Positions 48,978-63,357 of a stretch of DNA of 64,000 nucleotides are shown here, piece after piece. The translations under genes were made by a program, and so were the position numbers. Origin of the DNA: Vespa crabro (lineage: Eukaryota; Arthropoda; Insecta; Hymenoptera; Vespidae); contig NC_060961.1 of NCBI RefSeq assembly GCF_910589235.1, positions 1,706,001 to 1,770,000 on the forward strand. Reading direction: 5' to 3'. Under the pieces are notes generated by a model. The model ran no database searches and had not been told where the DNA came from. It saw nothing but the letters and a program-made list of their open reading frames with translations. Each line of letters begins with the position of its first letter. Position 1 is the stretch's first letter.

Positions 48978-49957
48978 GACGTCGGAAATTTGGATTAATT
49001 ATGTATAAAAGAAGATTTTGAAATATTTAATAAGTCAATCAAGAAAACCTTGCTTGAAATTAATTTTAATTAGAGAAGCTATTACCCGAAGGTAAATTAT
49101 CCAAAGAAAGGATAAATATCATGCGTTCGATAAATAAGGATAGAATAAGAAAAAATAATCATAACTGTTCAAAGGATCGATCTTTTATATTCGATAAAAA
49201 TAATACATATTTTTCGTGACATTTATTTGTATCACCCACGCAGTTACTTTCACCGTTCAAATATTTTTGGCGGCTTGCACTTAAAGATAAATTCAACATT
49301 TAAGAAAATATTTCTAATACAATATTCTGATTGGTTCTCAATATAAAACGATCCATCGTTATTGGTGATGCGTGATAGTAAATTGAAAATAACATTAGGA
49401 AAATTAATGATACGCCGATTTTAATAAATAAAAATTGTAATAATAACGATATTGAGATATTAATAGTTCCATATTATTTCATTTAATGAATAATAAGTTG
49501 TATACATAAATTATAATACATAGTATAATTAAATTAAACCGCGACGATCGCTGATTGGTCGATTCTCTTTTATCTCGTCGATAATAATCGGAAAAGTTTC
49601 GTGAAGCCAATGGAAATCTAACGGTACTTGAGAAAACGTTGACCAATGAACGACGTCGAATAAAAGACGCATGCGTATACATTTGTCTGACCCTGCCCCT
49701 CCAGTTGGCAACATTGTCGGCCTCGTAACAAATCTTATCCGTCTCCCCGAGTCGAGCGCGAGAGACGGGAGAGCGCAAACCTGTCCGCGATCGTTTCGTC
49801 CGCATCCGACTGGCCTTTCGGGGTAGCGTGTGCGCGTTCGCGCGATCACCACGGAGGCACGGAGGACTGTTGTGCTTGTGGGAAAAGATATTACGCTTTG
49901 CCATCGGTCAAAGGATAAAGGAGGGAAAACGAAAGAGTGGCAAGGAAAGGAAAAAAC

Positions 49958-50028
<71 letters not shown>

Positions 50029-50343
50029 AAGAGGCACACGCTGGAAAGAACTCAACTGGCCGCACTCGAGCGTGTGCGTGTGTGCGCGCGCGCGCTCTGT
50101 GGGATAACGGCGATCAGCCGTACTCTGGTGACACGAGCCCATGAACTCTTTCGCGAGCGACCGAAGAATTCCTCCTCCTTCTTCTGCTCCCTTCCATCCT
50201 CCCTCCCGTACGTATAAACTTGGATGATTTCGCGCGTCTAAGCGTCATCTCTCTTCCCTCTTTCATTTTCACCGAACCGTCCACACATTTCTTCACTCTC
50301 GTTACATCTAAAGGGATACCATACGTAACCGGAGAAAACGGGG

Positions 50344-50411
<68 letters not shown>

Positions 50412-50794
50412 AAGAAAGAAAAAAAGAGATAGAGAGTGATATCGAGAATCGTGTAATAGTCGTGATCTCGCACGCGGCTCGACCGCTTCCGTAATGGAGG
50501 AACAGTCATCGGTGTGTGTTGTCGTCGTCGTCGTGCGCAAGGAGGACGGTTGCCACGGCGATGCTCGTCGGTGTGGCTGAAACCGGACGGATTTTTTTTT
50601 TCGTTTGGGATCAACGTGCCTGGCCGGCCGGCCGGGTGACTGACAAGGACAGTGCGAAAATTTGATATGGGATCGTCCAGGGTCTTCGACTCGGCTCGGC
50701 CTCGCAACCGTCTGTGACAACCACTGGCCGCTTTGAGTAGTGAAAGAGGAAGAAGGAGATAGTTAAGCTAGGTACTTATATAGGAGCAGAAAGT

Positions 50795-50842
<48 letters not shown>

Positions 50843-50909
50843 TGCGTGTAAGTAGCGAAAGAGTGCAAGGCTAAAAGAAAAAAGAACGAACGAGAGTGAG
50901 TGAGTGAGA

Positions 50910-50940
<31 letters not shown>

Positions 50941-51397
50941 AGCAAGCGAGAAAGAAAGAAAGAGATAGGACTACGCGAGAGGGTGTGGGTGAGCGAGAAA
51001 GAAAGAACGAGAGAGAAAGAGAGATAGCTGTAGGAGGAGCGGATAGTGAAGGAGGGAGAAAGAAAACGATATAGGTGGGTGCGCGCGTGAGCCTGCGGTG
51101 TGCACGTTCTTGCGCGCTAACCGCGCGTGTGTGCGTATTTTCTTGAGGTGGGTGTGCGATTGCATTTGCGTGCTTGTGTGTGTGTGTGTGTGTGTGTGAT
51201 TAGAGATAGGTTCGACGAGAGCGTGTCGGCCGCGTGTCGTGCTTTACCTTGCCGTTTGCGGCTGACTTAGCCGTGATTTCTTTCAACGTTCGACGATAAG
51301 TGTGGATAAGCATTTTGTCGTTGTTAAAATTCGGAAAGCGAAAGTGAGGTTAGAACGGCATGGGGATCGTTGATCTCGACGGAGTGAAGTTGTTGTT

Positions 51398-51435
<38 letters not shown>

Positions 51436-51448
51436 GGCTATCGCGGCT

Positions 51449-51487
<39 letters not shown>

Positions 51488-51844
51488 GTCATTGTCGTCG
51501 TCGTCGTCGTCATTGTCATCGTACGTCCTCGTCGTCGTCGGAGCTGTCGTCGGAGCTGTCGTCGGAGCTGTCGCCGTCGCCGTCATCTTCGTCGTTGATC
51601 CTAATTTCGAAGCGTGACGGCGAAATTTTCTTTAGCAACGCCGCTGATTTAGGTGCTCCAGCTCGTATGGTGGTGTCCCTTCGTCCTTCCACCAGGAAGT
51701 CGCGTCTTCGTTGGCGTCTTCGAGGAAGGAGAAAAAAAATAGAGAGAATGGAGATCCTTAAGCAGCGTTGCTTAACGACGACGAATAATATTGCCTTTAC
51801 TGACCGTCTCCTGTGACGCGCGTGCAAGGGGGGGGAGAGAGAGA

Positions 51845-51885
<41 letters not shown>

Positions 51886-52124
51886 CGTATATACAATCGT
51901 ATATGTATACGTGTTCGCAATACATATAGATATATACGTACGTACGTACATACACGTAGGGAGAGGGCAGATCGAAAGAAAGAAAGAAAGAAAGAGAGAG
52001 AAAGAAAGAGGGAGAGAAAGATATAGAATTTCTCTCTCGCTCGATTTAGTTATAGGAGGAAAGGAGAAGTGAGAGGAGGAACGTTCGAAGATTAAAATTA
52101 TCGTTAAATCGTCGTCCTGTCAGG
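48978..52124 (+). promoter_or_regulatory. CEP120/gish divergent promoter region and probable gish 5' leader
   Basis: No coding exon is visible. The half next to CEP120 is AT-rich. From about 49540 the sequence becomes GC-rich with many CpGs and extreme simple repeats. GA tracts are at 49961-50030, 50345-50440, 50793-50842, 51835-51885 and 51976-52022. An AACG run is at 50911-50945, GT at 51177-51198 and a CGT tract at 51392-51600. I infer a CpG-rich promoter with GAGA-type elements and a long gish 5' untranslated leader, possibly spliced. Long open frames here are low-complexity products of these repeats. Confidence 0.6.
51392..51600. repeat. (CGT)n-rich tract in the gish leader
   Basis: Runs of GTC/CGT triplets are interrupted by GCGGCTAT, CATTGTC and a threefold GGAGCTGTCGTC unit. 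All frames are low complexity (poly-Ser, poly-Val, poly-Asp on the other strand). Confidence 0.95.
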
Positions 52125-52356
52125 ATGCAGAAGAGAGACGGCAGGGATGGCCGCGAGAAGGAGCTCGGCCGTGGCTCCGATCGCGATCAGCAGGACGCGG
52201 CGAAAAGGACCTCCCGTGGTAGTGGTAACGCCACGAGGTCCAATGTCCATTCCTCGAGGCATAGTGTCACCTCTTCATCCGCTGTGCTGATGGTTGGCCC
52301 GAATTTTCGGGTCGGCAAGAAAATTGGCTGTGGTAACTTCGGGGAACTTCGACTCG
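52125..52356 (+). CDS. gish: Casein kinase I gamma (gilgamesh), first coding exon
   Basis: The exon encodes about 77 residues and ends at a GTGAGT donor after a split glycine codon. The N-terminus MQKRDGRDGREKELGRG is charged. It is followed by a Ser-rich stretch and then VLMVGPNFRVGKKIGCGNFG with ELRLG, the start of the kinase domain and glycine loop, nearly identical to animal CK1-gamma. CK1-gamma is a membrane-anchored kinase (palmitoylated C-terminus) that phosphorylates LRP6 in Wnt signalling; the fly gene gish acts in glia, bristle and sperm development. The rest of the protein lies beyond the right edge. The ATG at 52125 is the first in frame after the repeat-rich leader. Confidence 0.92.
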
Positions 52357-52893
52357 GTGAGTCTTATTTTTATTATTCATAATTTTATTATCATCATCAT
52401 CATTATCATCATCATCATCATTATCATCATCATTACTATTATTATTATTATTATTAGCAGTAGTATTATCATTATTATACACGTACTTCGATTCGCTTTC
52501 AAGCCGCTTGGTTTTCCTTTGCGTGTTTCGTTAACTCGAGGTACATATAATATGATCGAAAAGATAGAGAAAATTTACTGATCGTAGCTAAGGGGAAGTG
52601 GTGTCTCGTTAGAAACGCGCCTTAAAAGTGGGTCATTTACCGGTGGGACGTCGTCGATAAAACAAAATGGAGCCAGGCGAGCGCGCCGTGTCGGTGCGGG
52701 TTCTTTTGCGAATCTAAGCGAAACACCTGGCTAGTCCCTACTACATGCAATTCTCTTCCGTTTCTTCCTATCTTACCGCCATCCTCGTCATTGAAACGAG
52801 TATTATTATGCGTGCTTTCTCTATCGTTTCCCGTTTCTATAGTTACGTTTATGCTCGTAATATGGTATGTATGTATGTATGTATGTATGTATG

Positions 52894-52924
<31 letters not shown>

Positions 52925-55900
52925 TATATATAAAAATATATATTTTAGCATTCAACGTACGAATTCGGACGCATTGAAATTTCTTCGTTCTTTGAAGATT
53001 TATTTCTAAGTAATGTAAATTATTAACTCTGTCAAGCTTAAACACACTTTTAATGAAAGTTTCCCCGATTCGGAACAAAAGTTTCTCTGTTCGCGATTGA
53101 CATGAAGTACATAGGAGATTAAACTCTTCTTTGTAATTGTAGTTCCCTTGCGAAAGAAGCTTCTATCTTATCCACTAGCAGATTGCATATAGTAAACGAT
53201 TATTCTTTATCTCTGGTAAGAAGCAACAGACATATTACAGCACGTCACGTTATTATACTTACTGAATGTACCGTGATGCCTCGTTAAAACATTAAAAATA
53301 GGACGTAAAACATAGCCGATCGCGATGTAATCCAGACTGTCTGACGCAAATGAAATTTCGACGTGACAATTACTTATCAAAAAGCGTTTCGAATACATAT
53401 AAATATAAATATAAATATATATATATATATATTTCGTCGAAAAGTTTCCCGGGTCTTTCTAATCCACGTTGGAATACATTGAATATTCCTCTTGTACAAA
53501 TACGCGAATTGCTCCTGTATACTATAACGAGACGATAATTTCAATATTGGACGTTCGATTTGCGAATGGATTTCGTCATACCCGTAAAATTATTTTAGGG
53601 TACTATTGGATTCGAATATTGTTGAATCATTCGTTGCGCGAGCTAGGTATTTATTTTTTTTGACGACATATCAAGGAAACGAATACGCAGAAAATTTTTG
53701 AAAAGAAAAATTTTTTTCTTATTACATTTATTATTAAATTCTTTTACTATTACATTTTTACATCAACGGATAATAATCGATAACGTTTTCGTTATAATAA
53801 GGAAAAAATAATCGAAGAAGAAATCCTTTTCTGAAAATGTCGTTAATCCTGGAAATTTTTATTAAAGGAAGAAATGTAATTTTGTATTGTAAGTACTTTC
53901 GCAGTTATGTCACTAAATAGGAAGATATGTTATTTCTGTCTTATCAGTTTTGTGTTATTAGATTCAGTGATGCTTCGTAAATTTTTATCATTATTTTGCC
54001 TTTGCTCTTGCGATCATTGATAATTAAGATTCCATCGTATTAGAGCCGTATAATTACAAAACGAATTCAAATGTCATTAGTTAAGTCTAATCGACGTTAA
54101 AAATTTGTTCTGGTCAAGAAAACAACTAAGATAGATATAGAGAACAAAACAGTATTCATTGTTTCTTATTAATAAATTATGATTGTAAGAGATGAATATA
54201 GATATATTATATATGTAGACACAGAACGAACTCCCTCTTTAACTCGCATAAATTTATTTATACTTGCTAATAATGATTGTAGCCTACCTGTTCTTAAGCG
54301 TGAACAATTCATTTTAATTGTCATTAAGCGTTGTTACTAAACAACAGAGATTCATCGTTTCACACTCATACTTTTTCCTTTTCCTACTTTTTCTTTTTCT
54401 TTCTTTCTTTTTTTTCTTTTTTTTATCGATTACACGAATCATATACATAATAATATTACGACAGAGTCGGATTAAATTATTTAACAATTCGCAATCCTTT
54501 TTTATCACCTCAACGTAAACATTTTGGGTGCATCGCTGAGTTCATGATTTGTTTACTTTTGTTTTTACACGAATCGACAGTGTGTATAGATATTCATGAG
54601 AAACGTGTGAAAATTGTTTTCGTAAAAAGATGCGAGGGAGAGAGAGAGAGAGAGAGACTACGATAATAACGATTATATATATATGGCTGATATTATATAA
54701 TAGGAGGAAGGTCGAATTGAATCTAGTTTGAGTTCAAATATATATTAAAAAAAGAAAAAAGAAAAAAAAAAGAAAAAAAAATAAAAAAAAAAATAAAAAA
54801 GGAAATATAAAACTTTGTTCCCTATAGCCTTTACGAAAGAAATAAAAACAGTTATCGAAAATTGCTATATATTAAACTGATCCATTGGCGCATGACCCAT
54901 GAAATAGATCATATCTTCACTTTTCTATTACATCTTCTACGTAATCGATGTTGCCAAAGTCGAGTAATTGTAAGATGGAAAATTTTACTTTCTGAGAAAA
55001 AAAAATGGAAAAAAAGAAAGAAAGAAAGAAAAAAAAAGAAGAAGAAAAAAAGATCCTCCTATACTGATGTGTGAATTAGTTTCATTTAATTTTTTTAGTT
55101 CAATGAACTTTTGAAACTCTTTCAATGAATTCTTTTTTACAGGCCAACAAATATCAATACATCAATATATATGTATATATACATAAAATACGAATAATTT
55201 TCTATGGTCTTTTACTTTTCAAATCATGCATTTGATCGACCTCGAAAGTGAGACTGACTTGAATTTGTTCAATATTGAAAGTAGAAACTATTGATCCGAG
55301 GTTGTACCGTCACAAGTAATCAATGAATTTGAAGAAAGAGGTTCGACGTTAAAACGTTTTTTTACGGATGTTGAACATCGTGTTCTCTTTGAAACATTGC
55401 ACAGTTCTTTTCTCGTAGACGCACAGTTATACTTATCATCCGGTTAGATGACCAACCAACCTTCATATGAGATACACACAACGGATCTCTCTAGACGTTT
55501 CGTTTCGTTTCGTTTGAAAGGAGAGAACGAAAAAAGAAAAAAGAAAAAAGAAAAAAAATAAAAGAAAAAGAAAAAAGGATAAATTCCTTGAAGCTAGAAT
55601 TACTCTAGAATAGTCCACTCTTGCGAAATATCTTGAAGTTACGAGTGCTATATTGCGATCTATACGACTCCTCTCGTTTTTCTCGTCTGATTCGGATTAA
55701 GCGATTCTTGTTCGTCTGGAAAATGCACTTTACAAAGGAACATTCCATTGTTATATTTTCTTTCTTTCTTTTTTTTTTTTTATTTTCCTTTTCTTTCCAT
55801 TCAAGTAATTCTTTTTTCTCTTTGAACCATTTCCATTCGAATCAATATCTATCTATATTACGAAGTCAAAAGGATTAATTTGTATGTTTCCGAATCAAAA

Positions 55901-56172
55901 TTGTATGTACGATCGATTGATTATTATAGTATTTGTGATAATAAAAAGTATCTCTTTTTAATCGTTAATGGAAAAAAAAAGGTTAGACGAATGATATCTA
56001 ATAATATCCGTAATCTTTCTCGAGAAGGGGTGGACGAGGTAAGGACGAACGTGTGCCACTAACGTCGTTATATACATATGCGTGCGTTATCAATTTATCG
56101 CCTACTTCGTCGGTGCATCGCCACATTCGAGGGTCATAAATGCATTTACCAAGGGCAATTGACCCATCCTAC

Positions 56173-56224
<52 letters not shown>

Positions 56225-57740
56225 CGTCGTACGATACATGTGCGTGTGCGCGAGCGCGCGCGCACGCGCGTTTGCCTTCCTATATATTATACTTACTTTA
56301 CATACATATCCTACGGACTTTGCCGAGATAAATTTAGATTCATAAAGTATGTATTTGTAATCAAAAATACGAAAGTATTATTTTCTCATAGATAGATAGA
56401 AACAAACATTAGAAAAGAAATTCACGTTGAGATTAAATCGGTACTTCTTTATTCATTCATAATATCAGTATAGAACGTATTCCCAATTATTTTTTTTTTT
56501 CTTTTTTTTTTTTACATACGTAACATATAAATATTATATACCCGTCGTATAAATTGTTTCTATCATTAACACGATTTTTTTCTTTTCGACTTTCTACTTA
56601 TTATCTTTTCCCTAGCTATGAAATCAGAAAAGATTAATCATCTGATAACCGATGAACTTACGTAAACGTTTTGTTTACAATTCTTTTATACAACTATGTG
56701 TATAATGTCGTAAAAGTTAGGCCCTAAAGGTATAATAATTTTATATCAATTTGTATTTATTTATTATCATATCGTCGATGGAGTTACTTAGTTAGATCAA
56801 TTTGTTTTGTCGGTCAAATAAATTTAATTACATAGAAATAACCTCCGTCAGAGAATATATATATATATATTGGACAGTATAACCGAATAATGAACGAGCA
56901 TGTTTTGGAATATGAAAATGATCGATAGTGTTTCCTCGATATATCGATAACGTTAATTGATCATTTTCGACATCCTTACGAATCTCTGTAAACCATCCTT
57001 TATCGTACTCAATTCATATACAGTCGTCTATAAATATCGATAGCACTAGCGATCCACATTTAACTCTTATAGCTTAGCTCTTAGTACTCTAGTCGTAGGC
57101 GAGGCGATCGTATGTATTTATGATTCAGAAGTTCCTACAAATCGATGCCTTCCAGCCGACCACCGTCCGCATGCTTCCTTTCGGGCATAACAGCTGTATA
57201 TTTAGGAGCGAACGGAACCTCAATATACGAACGAAAGGGGACACAGGAAGTACGAAATTCCAAACCCGTAGAACCAGCGAGCGAGCGAGCGAGCGAGTAA
57301 GTTTACTGCACGTAAGATCGACCTTCCGGCCGTCACCGTTTCGGTTCTATATTGTACGAAAGGGGTTTTAAGTCGATCGTGTTGTTCAACTTAGTGTTCC
57401 CACGGTCACGTAGTAGAAAAATTGATCGAGTGCTTGCTACTAGAGACCATGCTTCCAATTTTGTTCCCTCCTTTCTTTCATCCTTTTTCTTTTTTTCTTC
57501 TTTGTTCCTCTCGCTCTCCTTCTCTTCTTTTATTTAATATCATCCTTTATTGGTTTTAATTTTCTTGAGAGTTTCTTAAAAATATATCTTATTCATCGAT
57601 ACATATCTTTCATCTTATCTTATCCGTGATATCTAATCAAGATTGGATATGAAAGCTTGGATCAGTTTGACCTACTGTTCATTTTCAAAGAGAACTTAAT
57701 TTTTGAGTTAATTGATTGATTCTTAAGTGGTACATTTCTA

Positions 57741-57774
<34 letters not shown>

Positions 57775-58252
57775 TTTTTCTTATTAAATCTTCCTTCCTT
57801 AAATAAAAAGACGAGTTTATTAATGCATTCAACCTTATCAAACGAATATGTAAAATTAAGAGAAACATAGAAGAAATTGAAATTTTACGATATAGAGAAT
57901 TATCTTATATATAATCTCCATCGTTCATTGCTGTCGTCGTGGAAGAAATATTATTCATCCCCGCCAGAACGGTTTTTTCGGTCAGCTGATTCACATCGAG
58001 CGACCAGCTGACTTTTAATTTCTTTTGTCGACAGCTTTCCAAATCGAGCTGCAGGCGAGCCTTGCGCGTTGCGTTGGTAGTCTTTATTTTCCCTGAGTTT
58101 GAACGACGACCGGTTCGGCGCCGGAACGCTGGCGTGTTCAAGCGCGTGCCTGTCAGGTAGAAAACAGACGGAGAAAGAGAGGGAGAGGGAGAGAGAGAGA
58201 GAGAGAAAGAGTAAGAAATAAAGAGAACTAAATAAGTGAAGTAAGACAGAAA

Positions 58253-58298
<46 letters not shown>

Positions 58299-58430
58299 GA
58301 GAAGAATAAGAGGAGAGGGGGGAGGGAATGGCGAAGGTGTTTCTCACATAGAACAGAAAGAAATACTGAAGCTTGGCAAGTCTCCACGAGACTTGGATGA
58401 AAGAATGAAAGATAGAAGGAGAGAAAAAGA

Positions 58431-58473
<43 letters not shown>

Positions 58474-59309
58474 CACAGGCACGAACACGCAGAAGAAGGA
58501 GAAGGTTCGAGGGCAGGTAGCAACCTGTCTGCTTGGTCGACTCGCCGGCTTGAGTGACTCAGGAGAACCTGATGACTGCAAAGTGAAATGAACTCGGTCC
58601 CGGATCCGGCTAGACTAGCTTCAACGCCGTGTAACGTCCTTTTAACAGTGCGTTCGTGCTTCTTCCTCTCGCTCGAGCGTTTCTATATATATATATATAT
58701 ATGTATAATAAATGTGTATGCGCATGTGCGTGCATGCGTGCGTGCTTGCGTGCGTGCACGCGTGTGAGCGCATATGCGTATGTTTGCTGGTGCTGCTGCT
58801 GTCTGTCTGCGCATATGCGTTCATTGGGTAGAGACAAGTCGTAACATGCAGCAGAGATAGCCAATGAAAACGCGATATACTTTCGACGATCGTAGACAAT
58901 CGTTGCTGCTGCGTGTTGCTGATTCTCTTTTCTTCTTTCTGTTTGATCCCCATGCATGTGTATAGATACATTCTTTACACGTGCTCGTTTACACGTATAT
59001 ATTTGTCGAAATTTATTTCGTGCGATTGTGGGCGGTAAGAGAGAGAAAAATATATATATATATATATGCTTGGAATTTCAATACGATAAAAGCAATTATC
59101 TTTTAATTACACAACTGTGATGAATACCTATGTCACTTTTTCTTCTTTTCCCTTTCTTTACTTTTCTTTGCTTTATTTTTCTCTTCTTGTCTTTTCTTTT
59201 CTTCTTTTTTTTTCCACGGCAATTCGGAATAGGATAGTAATCTCGCGTGATTCCACGGTAGAGCGAATATCGATTTCGTGTAGAGTCCTACAAAGAGAGA
59301 GAAGGAGAG

Positions 59310-59351
<42 letters not shown>

Positions 59352-61903
59352 CAGAGGTTCAATCGATCGCTACCTCGTTTCTTCTCCCTCTCTTCATCCT
59401 ACTCCTCCTATTGCTCTTTTTCTTCTTTTTTTTTTTTTTTGTCGTATTCGACGATGTCTAACAACGATTATCGGTTTTTCGTTGAGCCGATTCGAGAATT
59501 CGTCACCGCGTATGTAACCACGAGAAACGTGTCTTAATTATATATACATATACATGTTGTGTATTGAAAGACTATTGCCATCGTTACGTAAAGTTTATAT
59601 ATATATAATATATACGTTTGTTTCCTCTAATTAATTCGTAAGCCAAGTAAATAGAGTTAGATTGTGAACGGTAAGAAATTACTTGGCACGGTACATTGTT
59701 TTTGCAAACTGCTCGTTATTTTCCACACGAAATGTTTTATATACATAATTAGAAAAACGTAACGGAATCTGCCTTACACTCGTGTTCATTCATATCTAGT
59801 AAAAAATATTCCGAAGAGGGTGTATATATATATATATATATACACATATACATAGACACAGACATATGTATATTATCTCTGTCTCTATGAGGTTTGCGTT
59901 TAGAATAAACGTACACGTGACGAGAACGTATTGTATTAGCGATCATTGACGCTTCTCGTTCATCGAGATGAATCGATATTCTGACGTATGTATATCACAT
60001 TCGTTTTCTATCGCAGTTAATAAAATCGTAATATCGACGATGTCTCCTCGCACTTGACAATATGATGATTTAGATATTTATTTTGAAAATAGAATTAAAT
60101 CGTTCTATTACGAAACGACATGATTGATCCTTGGGTATAAAAGAAAGTGTCCTTGAAATTTTAGCACGAGTAGTTTGCGAGAGAAGTCCATGAGGAATCT
60201 TTGTCTCCCTCACTAAAGAAACGTTATAAGAATTTTAATTCGGCGATGTTTCGTTAATTGCATTCTAAGCCAAAGCAGAAGAGTCACGTTGAATTTTAAT
60301 AAGGATCACATTTTTCCCCCCGTTCCATGAATGGTTTTTTTATTTTTCTTTAATAATTCGACGTGAGATACGCAAAACGAAAAATATGTTTCACATAAAT
60401 AGTACGTAGGATTGATTGTAACATAAGCCTGGAGTATTCGAGAAAAGAATTCTTCCAAAGATTATAAGTTTTCCTTAAAGTCTTTCGATTCTGGAAATAC
60501 ACGAAGTTGTCGGTATTTTGTGTCATCCTCACTTTGCTTCGACGCTTCCCCATTTCCACGAACCACTTGACATGAATTCGCAGTCAGCCTCGTGACATAA
60601 TTAAACGGGGAAGAGGGAGGGAAGGGGAGAATTGGACGAGGAGCATCCTCGTAGGTGGATTTATCATACAAACTTTTACGGATAATGTTACGTAGTAAGA
60701 GCAATTATGTTATACGTAAGTACGTACTTGGTTAATCTCTAGAAATATTACTTGCTTACGTTAAACCCAGCTCAAAACTCGAAGGTTCTACTTATGTTAG
60801 AAACGAAAGGTTTCCTTTCGAGTTAAACCGGATTTGCAACTAACTGGTTATCTCTGCATTGAGAGAGTATCCGTTCGTGTCTACATATAATTTTAGCAAA
60901 CTTGATATTACGAGGCAGAATGGACTCTTAGATGTCTAATAATGTGAGGGATAGTCGATTATATATTTCCTTTTTTCTTTTTATTTTATTTCTTTTTTTT
61001 TCCTTTTCTTTTGTCATCTTTCAAAGTGAAAGAATAATCCTAATAATGATATATTATGTATATTAAAAATGTATAGCTCGATAATCGCATTTCGTTATAA
61101 TTCAATCCGATATATTTCAATTTATATGAAATTAATGAAAAATATTTATGCCAGAGGAGAGAAAAAGAGAGAGAGAGAAAGAAAAAAAAAGAATTGCAAT
61201 GAATGCGTTTCGTTCGAAAAGCTTTAACGTTATTATTCATACTATCATTAGAGAATCACGGATAGTCACTTTATCGTCGCTTATCCATTGTCAATCTTTT
61301 TGGGATTTTTTTTTTCATATTGTCCTCGTGCAAGTACTTCCTTCTTCTTTTTCCCCTCTTTCATTTTCCTTCCTCTATCTTTCTCTCTTCTACTTTTTTA
61401 AATTTCATGGATAATTCTCGACAGGATGTTCTCTCTGTCTCTCGCTCTCTATGAAGCGATGGCAATGAAATATCACGAACATTTCAGCCAGTTACGTGAA
61501 AGTAATTACTTTAACGTAGAACGACAAGTTCGCATTAAGTTATGTCCTTTAATTCCTTATCTATGGGATGCCAATATATACCGAATAAATCGATTATATA
61601 TAAAGGGTGTCTCGTTGAAAATATATTATAATAATTTTTATATTAATCGTATCTTTTTCATAATTATTACAATTCTTCGTATGTGTGTATATGTGTGTCC
61701 TTGTCCCCCCTTCACACTCTCCCCACTCCTTCAGTCACCCAATGAAAATTTCAATTTTGTTGCGTAAGAATAAAATCGGTACCGGATTTATAGGTTTTTA
61801 GGTTTAGCTTTCACGGAAATTTAATTCCATTGAAAGCCAACGGAGTACTGTCCCTTTCTCCTATGCGTTCATTGAATTCTTTCTCTTTTTCTTTTTCTCT
61901 TTC

Positions 61904-61949
<46 letters not shown>

Positions 61950-63325
61950 TCTCATTACGTGTCGTTTGTGAATCCAACGTCGCGCGAAAATTTATATTCA
62001 TCGTCATTTTTATGATTTTGGTCGAGCTTATGACATATTAATTTGAAGTAATATTTTTGTTTGTTCGTTTGGTTCGTTTGTATTTTTCTTGTTTTTTTTT
62101 TTTTTCTTTTTTCTGATCTTCTTATAATTTGTCGCTTTGAATAGATTCGAGATGCTAAACAATACGTAGAACAACTTCCTAGAAAGTTTGTATATCCTTT
62201 TTGAAAAGAATCTCGATTATATCTTTGACTGAGCGAAAAAGCAAAGTTTATATAAATTTTTTTTTTTCTCTCTTTTCTCGAGTTTCCTTTATTCCAGAAA
62301 AAGGGCGAAATGTAGAGCAGAACAGAGCAGAGTACATTTATGAATTCTGGATCACGATGCTGAAGTTGTATTCGTATCTTCAGTGTCCCACTTTCGTGAT
62401 GGAATTGTTGCACAAAATTGTTTGATGGAAAATTATGTGGCATAGTATCTACGATATATATGTATTTAATACGTATGTGTGTGTGTTTGTGTGCGCGCGC
62501 GCATGTGTGCATAAGGGTAGATCGGGCAAAGTGGCGCTACTTTAAGTTTTAATGTTCATTCTGAGACAAAATATTAAAGGTAAATTGTTGAACGTTCAAT
62601 AAATTAATTATGGTATCGTTATATCATATTGTAAATATTTTGGCATTTTTTTTTTTTTTTTTTTTATCTTTTATATTATACTCAAGTATCTCCAATTGAC
62701 CACTTTATCCGGCTATGTAGGATAAAATGACCATTGAGTAGCCATTTTGTCAGACGAAATTTAATCTAATAAAACTATAAGTTTACAAGGAAGTATAAGT
62801 TATATTTTGTAGCATTAACGAAATAAATTTTCATAAACAGGAAAAGCACGTAAAACGTATAAAAGAATTTTGGTTAATCTAATTAAAATGGAATAGTAGA
62901 AACAGTACCGTTATAATTATATAACAGAGAGTAAATACAGAATCATAATAACAAATTACTAAAATGATTAACACAAAGAATAAAAATTCACCATCTCTGT
63001 AATTAATCGAGCTTACGTCGTACTCTCATTCATTTGAAGCTTAAAACGTAATATTTAAGGAAATTATTAGTAAACTGATATTATCTACATTATTACTTGG
63101 ATATATTTAAGATTTTTATAAAATATATATCGGTAAAAATCTGTCGCCTGTCATTGCGAGTTCAAACGTTTAAATACAATTATCAACTATGTTTTGCGAT
63201 TGTTTTGAAAGTCGCTATCAAATAGCACAATATTCTAACAAAATGACGGTCGATTTACCCGGCCTATCCATTTTATTCGGTCTCATCCCATATATACAGT
63301 TTTCGTTTTAATATTCATTCAAAAA

Positions 63326-63357
<32 letters not shown>

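Noticed and set aside
49479..50720. Open frames of 100-197 codons in the CEP120/gish upstream region
   Set aside because: They are translations of GA/TC tracts (poly-Ser/Leu, poly-Arg/Glu) on both strands with no conserved domain.
51283..51617. Poly-Thr, poly-Asp and poly-Ser frames over the CGT tract
   Set aside because: Simple-repeat products; the tract lies in the probable gish untranslated leader.
57905..58971. Overlapping open frames of 109-160 codons on the minus strand in the gish intron
   Set aside because: They span TA, GA and CA microsatellites and show no family similarity or splice context.
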